Shown in pieces: positions 1 through 6,276 of a stretch of 10,535 nt of DNA. Position 1 is the stretch's first letter, and the number at the start of each line of letters is the position of its first letter. A program made the translations under genes and the position numbers. Origin of the DNA: Ruminococcaceae bacterium UBA5905 (lineage in GTDB: Bacteria > Bacillota > Clostridia > Oscillospirales > Acutalibacteraceae); NCBI GenBank assembly GCA_002431285.1, contig DJEF01000021.1, positions 1-10,535 of the forward strand, in the 5' to 3' direction. The notes beneath the pieces are model-generated. The model was not told where the DNA came from. It ran no database searches and saw only the letters and a program-made list of their open reading frames with translations.

Positions 1-1403
1 GCGGTCTCGTCGATCCGGCTGATGAACCGCAAGCCCTCTTTACCCACCAGCCGCACCTGCACCGCCTGCACCTGGGGCTGCTGCCCCACCTCGATCCAGC
101 CGGTGTACAGCGCCGTATCCGCCGTGATGGCGCTGCCGTTCTTAAACGGCACCGTGCAGTCCGCGTCGGTATAGTAGCCCTTGAACCACGCGCCGTCCCT
201 GACCGGCGTTTCGGCGGACAGATCCAGCGTATCGCCATCGTCCACCGTCTTATAGGCAACGCCGTCCAGCGTGACCGTATGCTGCGCCACCTCAAAGCCG
301 CCGTTGACAATCAGCTCCCCGGCAGTATCCGGCTCGGACACATAAAAATCGCCGCCGGTGATCAAGTTAGTCTTGTTCGGGTCGGATTCCTTATACACCA
401 CAATGTTGTCCACATAGCAGTCTACGCCGTTGTAGCCGCCGGCACCGATCCATAAGCGGTGCCAATATCCTCCGGTTGCCGCAAAGCGGAAGCTCACCTG
501 CGTCCAATCGTCATAGATCGTACCCCGGGGAAATTTATACGTCGTCGTACCGTTGTCCCACACGCACGCATCCCCGTCTCCGCCATAATCCAGCAGTTGT
601 AAAGTCAGCGGGTCGCCGTCTACGCAAGGATTCCCCTTTACCCACATTTCCAACACAAATGTATCCGCGGACAGGCCTTTCATCATCTGGCTGATCGCCA
701 CACTCTTTCCCTGATACGCGTTCTGATAGTGCCGATAAAAATGCACCGCGCCCACATTGTCTTCGGTACATCCTTCTTCCACCAACGTCAGATTCTGGTA
801 TTGCTCGTCCGGATCGCTATAATCGCCATCTTTCCACTTGTCCGAAAGTACGGGCGTCTTTTTGACCGGGCAGAGTGACACATTGTCCAGCCGCATGGTA
901 TCGCCCGCCGCGCCCTGGAAAACCACGCGCAGCTGTACTTTTCCGGTGGTCTCGGTCGTGGTGAAATCTCCGTCGACCGTCATCCAGTCCGTCGGGAGGT
1001 CCCCCTCCCGGTTGCCGGGCCTTATATCGTCATTGACCACATTCCAGTTCTCCGTAAAATACACGGCCCGCAGAATATAAAACGGATGTGTGCCGCTCCC
1101 TTTCAGGTCCATGCTCAGGTGATAGGTCGTGCTCGGTTCCACATCCACCGTCAGGTTGGCAAAGTTCCAGCCGGTTCCCACCGTTGCCGCAGGACCCTTT
1201 GTCATTTCCAGCACGCCGCCATGGGTCTCATCGGTCGTCCACGCCAGCGTATCCGCCGTGTCCGTGGACACTTCCCATCCTTGCAGCCGATCCGCCGTCG
1301 TATCCGCCGACACGCGGAACAGCGGCATCGCCCCGATCACCAATAGCAGGGACAGCAGTGCGACCCCGACACGCCTGGCTCTTAAAGATACCCGTTTTGT
1401 CAT
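1..1403 (-). CDS. Secreted modular surface protein with carbohydrate-binding-like domains and an InlB-type repeat (3' end outside window)
   Basis: The frame is open from the ATG at 1403-1401 to the window edge (467 codons, no stop), so the C-terminus is missing. A GGGAG ribosome site lies 8 bases before the ATG. Residues 1-33 form a signal peptide: basic start MTKRVSLRARR, hydrophobic core around 13-28, and signal-peptidase I site VSA before D34. Residues about 38-178 and 200-337 look like two jelly-roll carbohydrate-binding-type modules (CBM4/9-like), each ending in a typical strand (RLDNVSLCPV; CYVDNIVVYKE). Residues about 375-436 match the Listeria-Bacteroides/InlB B-repeat (VTLDGVAYKTV, GWFKGYYTD-like AWFKGYYTDADC, ALYTGW). 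Residues 447-467 (VQVRLVGKEGLRFISRID) begin a domain often seen in clostridial secreted proteins. Expected role: cell-surface or secreted glycan binding. The missing part could hold a catalytic or wall-anchoring domain. The module families are my judgement from pattern; secretion is clear. Confidence 0.85.
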   Translation of the reverse strand, partial: MTKRVSLRARRVGVALLSLLLVIGAMPLFRVSADTTADRLQGWEVSTDTADTLAWTTDETHGGVLEMTKGPAATVGTGWNFANLTVDVEPSTTYHLSMDLKGSGTHPFYILRAVYFTENWNVVNDDIRPGNREGDLPTDWMTVDGDFTTTETTGKVQLRVVFQGAAGDTMRLDNVSLCPVKKTPVLSDKWKDGDYSDPDEQYQNLTLVEEGCTEDNVGAVHFYRHYQNAYQGKSVAISQMMKGLSADTFVLEMWVKGNPCVDGDPLTLQLLDYGGDGDACVWDNGTTTYKFPRGTIYDDWTQVSFRFAATGGYWHRLWIGAGGYNGVDCYVDNIVVYKESDPNKTNLITGGDFYVSEPDTAGELIVNGGFEVAQHTVTLDGVAYKTVDDGDTLDLSAETPVRDGAWFKGYYTDADCTVPFKNGSAITADTALYTGWIEVGQQPQVQAVQVRLVGKEGLRFISRIDET

Positions 1404-1459
1404 GTGTAACACTCCCATTCGTCTCGTTTTTCGGTACATTCCGACCTCATGCTATGGCT

Positions 1460-1468
1460 ATTGTAACA
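1460..1468 (-). promoter_or_regulatory. Extended -10 promoter for the surface-protein gene
   Basis: Read on the minus strand, the sequence is TGTTACAAT: a TACAAT -10 hexamer at 1465-1460 preceded by TG in the extended -10 position. The hexamer at the -35 distance (1488-1483, ACACCG) does not resemble TTGACA. Transcription would start near 1453, giving a leader of about 50 bases before the ATG at 1403. The lack of a -35 suggests dependence on an activator binding just upstream. Confidence 0.5.
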
Positions 1469-1487
1469 AATTTCTCTCCGCCCGGTG

Positions 1488-1524
1488 TCACTTTTTTTGC
1501 CGTCTGCGGTTCACTATTTTTACC
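1488..1524 (-). repeat. Two 14-bp direct repeats, probable activator operator
   Basis: On the minus strand the two copies read GGCAAAAAAAGTGA (1501-1488) and GGTAAAAATAGTGA (1524-1511). They match at 12 of 14 positions, in the same orientation, 23 bp apart. With a start near 1453 their centres fall near -41.5 and -64.5, the usual placement of tandem half-sites for AraC-family activators next to a weak -35. The divergent AraC-type regulator (3642-4664) is the obvious candidate. The A-runs could instead act as an UP element. Confidence 0.45.
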
Positions 1525-1699
1525 TTTTGTGTATATGTGCCATATATTCGCTGTTCCTGCCATGTTTTCTGATCGGTTTCATGCAAACCCGGCGACAAAA
1601 CAGCGAGGTGCTCCTCCCCGCCAAGCGGTCTCCCCCGCTTTGTGTAAAAAAAACGCACCCAAAAGGTCAAAAAATATAGCTAAAAACCCTCGGGACGGA

Positions 1700-1728
1700 T
1701 TGGATTTTTTTGCTTTTTCGTGTATAAT
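1700..1728 (+). promoter_or_regulatory. Sigma-A-type promoter for the kinase/regulator operon
   Basis: TTGGAT at 1700-1705 and a perfect TATAAT at 1723-1728 are separated by the optimal 17 bases. The start would be near 1735, giving a 35-base leader that ends in a strong AGAGGAGGT ribosome site (1756-1764) before the ATG at 1770. A-tracts lie upstream, one (1682-1686) near -50, which could strengthen it. Confidence 0.8.
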
Positions 1729-1769
1729 GAGGATATTGTCGGCTTAGAATTTCAGAGAGGAGGTACAGC

Positions 1770-3587
1770 ATGACCCATCGACGGACTCCCCGGCGCATCT
1801 CGGTGCGCGCCCGGCTGCTGTGCGTCTTTCTCACCTCGGTGATCATTCCGCTGATCGTGTTCGGGCTGTTCATGTTCCGCACCGGCAGCGCCAAGATCGA
1901 AAACGAAGCGGCGGAAACCTATACCCAGATGACGAAACAGCTGTCCATCATCTTCTCCGAATACATCTCCCGGGTGGATCAGATCACCCGCATGGTGGAC
2001 AATACCACCGACGTGCCCCGGTATCTGCGCAATACATTCACCGGCTTTGAGACCGACCCCACCCAGCTTTGGGTGCTGGAGCAGAACGCGCTGGAGGCGC
2101 TCAAGCAGGTGGCCCGCACCAACGAGGATATCCACACGCTGATCGTATCCTCGCTGGACGGCCAATCGCTCGCCTATACCAATGGGCGCTATACCCGCCT
2201 CTCCATCCCGCTGGAAGAGGACTACTACGCGCCGCTGCTATCCTCCACCGGCAATACGGTGCTGCTGCCGGTGCGGACGGCCCACGACGGATCGGACGCC
2301 GGCGAGGCGGTGTTTTCCGTCGCCTGCAAACATTTGGACGTGGGGCAGGACGACGATATCGGCATGAGCTTTTACACCGGCTACGTCATTTCCGAATGCT
2401 CCGTTTCCCAGCTGGCGGCCATCTGCGCCAACGCACCCTTCGGCGAGGGGACGCTGCTGTATATCTGCGACAGCAGCGGCGCCGTGGTTTACACCACAGA
2501 CGACGATGCCCGGCGCACCGACACGGTCACGGCCCGGTATGCCGCCGGGGATACCCGCCGCCGGGTGGCTGTCGGGGACGCTGCCTATTTCCTCACCGAC
2601 AGTCCCGTGGCCGAAACCGGCTGGTCGGTGGTGGCGGCGCTGCCCTACGACTATATCACCCGTAATTCCCGGGAGCTGATCCGCCGGTTCATCCTCCTGT
2701 GCCTGCTGGCGGCGGCGATCATCACCGCCATCACCGTGCGGGTCTCCTATTCCTTCACCCGTCCGGTGCGCATCCTGCAGGACGCCATGCGGCAGGTGGG
2801 CGACGGCAATCTGAACACCCGCATCGAGGAACGGCGCAACGATGAATTCGGCGACCTGTACGACGGATTCAACCGGCTGGTGAAAGAGATCGACCAGCTG
2901 ATCCACGCCGTATCCGAATCGGAAAAGCGGGAAACCGTCGCCAAATATCAGATGCTCCAGAGCCAGATCAATCCCCATTTTCTCTACAACTCCCTGGACA
3001 CCATCCGCATGATGGCGGTGCTGGACGACAAGGACGACATCGCCGCGGCGCTGCTGCACCTGTCCGCCCTGTTCCGCTATCATGTCCGCAACAGCGACCA
3101 GCCGGTGATGATCCGGGAGGAGCTGGAGCAGGTGAACAACTATCTGGCGCTGCAGCAGCTGCGGCTGCAGGAAAAGCTGGAGATCGTCTGCGACGCCGAC
3201 CCGGCGCTGCTGTCCTGCTACATTCCGAAAATTCTGTTGCAGCCGATCCTGGAAAACTGCTTTTCCCACGGCTTCCGGGATGTGGAGCACGTGTGCCGCA
3301 TCACCGTGGGCGTGCAGGCGGAGGGCGAGGCGCTGCGCCTGTCCGTCACCGACAACGGCTGCGGCATGGACGAGACCACCCTGCGGGAGCTGCTCGCTCG
3401 GCTGCAGGAGCCGGTGCCCCCCGGCGAACACGGCATCGGTCTATGCAACGTGAACGAACGGCTGCAGCTGTATTTCGGCGCAGAGAGCCGTCTGCACATC
3501 GAGAGCCGCCCGGACGGCGGCACCCGCATTTCCTTCCGCATCCCCGCCATCCGGGATGCGGACGCCCTGCGCTGGTACCGGCGCTGA
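1770..3587 (+). CDS. YesM-type membrane sensor histidine kinase
   Basis: A 605-residue kinase, close to the usual length of the YesM/LytS-like group. TM1 is at about 16-36 and TM2 at about 307-328. They flank an extracytoplasmic sensor of about 270 residues that looks like a Cache domain (membrane-proximal, PAS-like). A HAMP linker follows (about 329-380, FTRPVRIL). The His_kinase (PF06580) box QSQINPHFLYNSLDTIR places the phosphorylated His at residue 403. HATPase_c motifs: N box NCFSHGF (N496), G1 box DNGCGMD (528-534), G2 GIGLCNVNERL (555-565). On sensing a small extracellular ligand it should phosphorylate the AraC-type regulator encoded 54 bases downstream in the same transcript. The ligand cannot be read from the sequence. 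YesM-type kinases usually sit with sugar importers; here the nearest importer is of the amino-acid type and the divergent gene is a glycan-binding-like surface protein. Confidence 0.93.
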   Translation: MTHRRTPRRISVRARLLCVFLTSVIIPLIVFGLFMFRTGSAKIENEAAETYTQMTKQLSIIFSEYISRVDQITRMVDNTTDVPRYLRNTFTGFETDPTQLWVLEQNALEALKQVARTNEDIHTLIVSSLDGQSLAYTNGRYTRLSIPLEEDYYAPLLSSTGNTVLLPVRTAHDGSDAGEAVFSVACKHLDVGQDDDIGMSFYTGYVISECSVSQLAAICANAPFGEGTLLYICDSSGAVVYTTDDDARRTDTVTARYAAGDTRRRVAVGDAAYFLTDSPVAETGWSVVAALPYDYITRNSRELIRRFILLCLLAAAIITAITVRVSYSFTRPVRILQDAMRQVGDGNLNTRIEERRNDEFGDLYDGFNRLVKEIDQLIHAVSESEKRETVAKYQMLQSQINPHFLYNSLDTIRMMAVLDDKDDIAAALLHLSALFRYHVRNSDQPVMIREELEQVNNYLALQQLRLQEKLEIVCDADPALLSCYIPKILLQPILENCFSHGFRDVEHVCRITVGVQAEGEALRLSVTDNGCGMDETTLRELLARLQEPVPPGEHGIGLCNVNERLQLYFGAESRLHIESRPDGGTRISFRIPAIRDADALRWYRR

Positions 3588-3641
3588 GCGCCCGGAGGCG
3601 GTCAACCCCCGGCAGATGAGAACAGAAAGGAGAGCCCTTCC

Positions 3642-4664
3642 ATGCAAAGCACCCCGCTGACCGTCTTTCTGGTAGACGATGAAAAACTCATCCGCTCCGG
3701 CATGAAAAAGCTGCTGCCCTGGGAGTCGCTGGGCTTCCGCATCGTCGGCGAGGCGGAGAACGGCAGACAGGCGCTGCCGCTCATCCAGGAGCTGACCCCC
3801 GATCTGGTGATCACCGACCTGAAAATGCCTTTCTGCGACGGCATCACCCTCACGGGCGAGATTCGGCAGAGGCTCCCCCGCACCGAGGTCATCATTCTCA
3901 CCGGCTACGACGAATTCGACTACGCCCGGCAGGCGATCCGCATGGGGGTGTTCGATTTTCTGCTCAAGCCCATATCCCCCGAGGAATTGCAGGCATCCCT
4001 GATGCGGCTGCAGCAAAAGCGCAGCGCCCGGGAGACGCCCTACCCCTTTGAGGAGGAAAGCGCGCTGCTGCAAGCCTTTGAGAGCGCCGACGCCGACCGG
4101 GCCGATGCCGCGCTGGAGCGGTTCTTCGCCCAGCTGCGGGTCACCCAGCCGGATCGGGAAACTCTCCATAACATCGTCGGCAAGCTATCCTACGAGCTGA
4201 TCCGCACCGCCCGCCAAAAACTGGCGGTGATGACCGTCCCCTCCCCGGCGCTCTCCCCGCAGGCGGACGAAACGGCGCTGCGCGCCGCTCTGGGAACGTA
4301 TATCCGACAATGCCTGCAGGAGCAGGAGAGCCGCCGCTCCTCCGAGCTGGTGCAGCGCATCATCCAGTATCTGGAGGAAAACTACGCCCAGAATATCACC
4401 CTGTCGTCGCTGGAGGACGCCTTTTTCTTCAATGCCAGCTACATCAGCCGGGTATTCAAGCAAAAGACCGGCAAGAATTACAGCGACTATCTGCTGGGTA
4501 TCCGGCTGGAGCACGCCAAGGAGCTGCTGCGCAACAGCAACCATTCCATCGCCTATATCAGCGACACCACCGGATTCGGCAACTCCAAATATTTCAGCAA
4601 AATCTTCAAAGAAAAGGTCGGGATGCAGCCGGTGCAATACCGCCGCTCCGGCGCCGCCCGCTGA
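3642..4664 (+). CDS. AraC-type response regulator (YesN-like)
   Basis: A 340-residue regulator. The receiver domain occupies about 6-122, with acidic pocket D12/D13, phosphoacceptor D59 (LVITDLKMP), T87 (IILTGYDEFDYA) and K109 (FLLKPI). A linker of about 110 residues follows. Residues about 237-337 form an AraC/XylS DNA-binding domain with two helix-turn-helix units: ITLSSLEDAFFFNASYISR, then HSIAYISDTTGFGNSKYFSK with the family signature FGNSKYFSKIFKEKVGMQPVQYR. The ribosome site AAAGGAG (3626-3632) sits 9 bases before the ATG. It is the cytoplasmic partner of the kinase just upstream and the last gene of that unit, since an intrinsic terminator begins 16 bases after the stop. AraC-type regulators bind paired direct repeats; the repeats at 1488-1524 next to the divergent surface-protein promoter are a candidate target. 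Confidence 0.93.
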   Translation: MQSTPLTVFLVDDEKLIRSGMKKLLPWESLGFRIVGEAENGRQALPLIQELTPDLVITDLKMPFCDGITLTGEIRQRLPRTEVIILTGYDEFDYARQAIRMGVFDFLLKPISPEELQASLMRLQQKRSARETPYPFEEESALLQAFESADADRADAALERFFAQLRVTQPDRETLHNIVGKLSYELIRTARQKLAVMTVPSPALSPQADETALRAALGTYIRQCLQEQESRRSSELVQRIIQYLEENYAQNITLSSLEDAFFFNASYISRVFKQKTGKNYSDYLLGIRLEHAKELLRNSNHSIAYISDTTGFGNSKYFSKIFKEKVGMQPVQYRRSGAAR

Positions 4665-4679
4665 CCGCGCCACACTCTC

Positions 4680-4722
4680 CGTCTCCGGCTGCATGGACCG
4701 TGCGCCGGAGACGTCGTTTTTT
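4680..4722 (+). terminator. Intrinsic terminator after the kinase/regulator operon
   Basis: A 10-bp perfect stem CGTCTCCGGC (4680-4689) pairs with GCCGGAGACG (4704-4713). GCA/TGC (4691-4693, 4701-4703) extends it inward past a one-base bulge. A run of six T follows at 4717-4722. It starts 16 bases after the regulator stop codon and separates that operon from the importer operon. Confidence 0.9.
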
Positions 4723-4746
4723 GCCGAAAAATCTGCCGCCGGGGTC

Positions 4747-4775
4747 TTGTCATTTTCAGCGGAACACAGTATACT
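4747..4775 (+). promoter_or_regulatory. Sigma-A-type promoter for the amino-acid importer operon
   Basis: TTGTCA (4747-4752) and TATACT (4770-4775) are 17 bases apart, a near-consensus promoter directly after the terminator. The predicted start near 4782 leaves a leader of about 46 bases. That start lies on the AAGGAG at 4778-4783, so this purine run cannot serve as a full ribosome site in this transcript. Confidence 0.75.
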
Positions 4776-4811
4776 GTAAGGAGCGCGGTGTTTGCGCCGT
4801 CCATCCCACAG

Positions 4812-4819
4812 AAAGAGGG
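4812..4819 (+). promoter_or_regulatory. Ribosome binding site fixing the permease start at 4828
   Basis: AAAGAGGG lies 8 bases before ATG 4828. A longer reading from TTG 4792 would add 12 residues (RRPSHRKR-type, unlike the family N-terminus), and its ribosome site would overlap the predicted transcription start. The ATG is preferred. Confidence 0.65.
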
Positions 4820-4827
4820 TTCCCCCT

Positions 4828-5505
4828 ATGTTCAGCGGTAAGTTATGGGAGCTGTTTCTTGACTCCTTTCCGAAAATTCTGCTGCCCGGTCTGACCATGA
4901 CCATTCCCCTGACCGCCATTTCCTTCACGCTGGCGCTGCTCATCGCCGTGGCGACGGCGCTGGTGCAGTTTGCCCACGTCCGGGGGCTGCGGCATCTCGC
5001 CCGGTTCTATATCTGGATCTTCCGGGGAACGCCGCTACTGGTGCAGCTATTCATCGTATTCTATGGTCTATCCCGCGTCGGCATCGTGCTGCCGCCCTTT
5101 CCGGCGGCGGTGATCGTCTTTTCCCTCAACGAGGGGGCCTATTGCGCCGAGACGGTGCGGGCGGCGTTGGAATCCGTCCCCCGGGGGCAGCTGGAGGCGG
5201 GGCTGTGCGCCGGTATGTCCTATATGCAGACCATCCGCCGCATTGTGCTGCCCCAGGCCATGCGCACCGCCTTTCCACCCCTGTCCAATTCCCTTATCGC
5301 TATGGTAAAGGACACCTCTCTGGCCGCCAATATCACCGTGACCGAGATGTTCATGGTGACCCAGCGGATCGTGGCGCGCACCTATGAGCCGCTGCTGCTG
5401 TATCTGGAGGTGGGGCTGATTTATCTGCTGTTCTCCACCGTGCTGACGAAGCTGCAGGCTCTGGGAGAGAAAAAGCTGCGTATCGGGCAGCGGAAGGAGG
5501 CCTGA
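4828..5505 (+). CDS. Polar amino-acid ABC transporter permease (probably cystine-type)
   Basis: A 225-residue inner-membrane permease of the HisM/GlnP/TcyB group. Hydrophobic segments are visible at about 20-48, 60-82, 90-106, 150-168 and 188-208. Family motifs: FRGTPLLVQLFIVFYG (65-80), NEGAYCAETVRAALESVP (101-118), and the EAA loop that docks on the ATPase, EAGLCAGM (123-130) ending in LPQAMRTAFPPLSNS (141-155), then VKDTSLA (160-166). This arrangement resembles YecS/TcyB of the cystine branch. Only one permease gene is present, so the channel is expected to be a homodimer. It is the first gene of a three-gene operon, and its stop is 3 bases before the ATPase ATG, so translation is likely coupled. 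Substrate assignment to cystine is by resemblance only; the general family is secure. Confidence 0.92.
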   Translation: MFSGKLWELFLDSFPKILLPGLTMTIPLTAISFTLALLIAVATALVQFAHVRGLRHLARFYIWIFRGTPLLVQLFIVFYGLSRVGIVLPPFPAAVIVFSLNEGAYCAETVRAALESVPRGQLEAGLCAGMSYMQTIRRIVLPQAMRTAFPPLSNSLIAMVKDTSLAANITVTEMFMVTQRIVARTYEPLLLYLEVGLIYLLFSTVLTKLQALGEKKLRIGQRKEA

Positions 5506-5508
5506 GGG

Positions 5509-6246
5509 ATGATACAAGTGGAAAATCTGCAAAAATCCTTTGACGGCACTCCGGTCTTATGCGGCATCGACCTGACCGTGCGGCCGGGGGATGTCACCGC
5601 CATCATCGGCCCCAGCGGCTCCGGCAAAACCACCCTGCTGCGATGTCTCAACTTTCTGGAAACCGCCGATAGCGGAACCCTCCGCTTTGACGGCGAGAGC
5701 TTTTCGCTGCCCGCCATTTCCAAGAAAGACATTGCCCGCCTGCGGAAAAAGACCGCCTTTGTGTTCCAAAGCTATAACCTGTTCGCCAACAAAACGGCGC
5801 TGCAAAACATCACCGAGGGGCTGATCGTGGGGCGACATATGCCCAAAACCGAGGCGCTCGACCGGGGGCGGCAGGCGCTGGAAAAGGTGGGTCTGGCCGA
5901 CCGGAGCAACGCCTATCCCGCCCAGCTGTCCGGCGGGCAGCAGCAGCGGGTGGCCATCGCCCGCGCCATCGCCGCGCAGCCGGAGATCATCTATTTTGAC
6001 GAACCCACCTCGGCACTGGATCCGGAATTGACCGGCGAGGTGCTGAATGTGATGCGGGCGCTGGCGGACGAGGGGATGACCATGCTGGTGGTGACCCACG
6101 AAATGCGGTTCGCCCGCCATGTTTCCGGCCGGGTGGTGTTCATGGAACAGGGGCGCATCGTGGAGACCGGTCCATCGGAGGAGCTGTTCGCCCATCCCCG
6201 GGAGGAACGCACCCGGGCTTTTCTGAATACGTTGTCACAAGAATAA
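5509..6246 (+). CDS. Polar amino-acid ABC transporter ATP-binding protein
   Basis: A 245-residue ATPase of the GlnQ/HisP/TcyC group, with all nucleotide-binding elements intact: Walker [10 protein letters not shown] (34-42), Q-loop Q87 (FVFQSYNLF), ABC signature LSGGQQQ (140-146), Walker B IIYFDE with catalytic E165, D-loop SALD (168-171), and switch His197 (VVTHEM). It drives import through the permease encoded just upstream. The ribosome site AAGGAGG (5494-5500) lies inside the end of the permease gene, 8 bases before the ATG, consistent with coupled translation. The C-terminus ends at about the usual family length. Its last 14 bases, including the stop codon, are repeated immediately downstream (see the repeat at 6233-6260); the protein is not changed by this. 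Confidence 0.96.
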   Translation: MIQVENLQKSFDGTPVLCGIDLTVRPGDVTAIIGPSGSGKTTLLRCLNFLETADSGTLRFDGESFSLPAISKKDIARLRKKTAFVFQSYNLFANKTALQNITEGLIVGRHMPKTEALDRGRQALEKVGLADRSNAYPAQLSGGQQQRVAIARAIAAQPEIIYFDEPTSALDPELTGEVLNVMRALADEGMTMLVVTHEMRFARHVSGRVVFMEQGRIVETGPSEELFAHPREERTRAFLNTLSQE

Positions 6247-6260
6247 TGTCACAAGAATAA
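6233..6260 (+). repeat. Perfect 14-bp tandem duplication at the ATPase stop codon
   Basis: TGTCACAAGAATAA occurs twice head to tail (6233-6246 and 6247-6260). The first copy encodes the last residues SQE and the stop of the ATPase. The second lies in the 30-base gap just before the binding-protein ribosome site AAGGAG (6261-6266). It looks like a recent slippage duplication that changed only the intergenic spacing. Confidence 0.9.
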
Positions 6261-6276
6261 AAGGAGTGTATGCATC

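Larger units (their letters stand above)
1404..1769. other. Divergent intergenic control region
   Basis: This stretch separates the minus-strand surface-protein gene from the plus-strand kinase gene. It is visibly more AT-rich than the flanking genes. It holds the promoters of both genes, a pair of 14-bp direct repeats (1488-1501, 1511-1524), several A-tracts between 1646 and 1686, and a small hairpin AAGCGG/CCGCTT (1623-1628, 1635-1640) with no U-run. I see no convincing small gene: the short open frames have poor ribosome sites and low-complexity translations. Confidence 0.8.

Noticed and set aside
1623..1640. Small hairpin AAGCGG/CCGCTT in the divergent region
   Set aside because: Only 6 bp of stem and no T run in either reading direction; it cannot be supported as a terminator or riboswitch.
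1642..1665. TTGACC-17-TTACAC on the minus strand as an alternative surface-protein promoter
   Set aside because: The -10 is poor and would give a leader of over 200 bases; the extended -10 at 1460-1468 is a better and closer candidate.
1088..1747. A 219-codon plus-strand frame crossing the start of the surface-protein gene
   Set aside because: It overlaps the secreted protein's signal peptide and first module, gives a Pro/Ser/Arg-rich translation without recognisable features, and has no good ribosome site.
2238..3431. A 397-codon open frame on the minus strand inside the histidine kinase gene
   Set aside because: It is antisense to a gene with all kinase motifs intact. Its His/Gln/Val-rich low-complexity translation is the usual mirror of a high-GC coding frame, and it has no ribosome site of note.
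4408..4452. Apparent shortening of the first helix-turn-helix in the AraC-type regulator
   Set aside because: Aligned as ITLSSLEDAFFFN against the common ITLxSLAEHFFFN pattern, the length is normal; only side chains differ.
4714..4725. TTTTTTGCC near the importer promoter resembling the repeats at 1488-1524
   Set aside because: This is the T-run of the intrinsic terminator, has no second copy at 23 bp, and is oriented the opposite way relative to its promoter.
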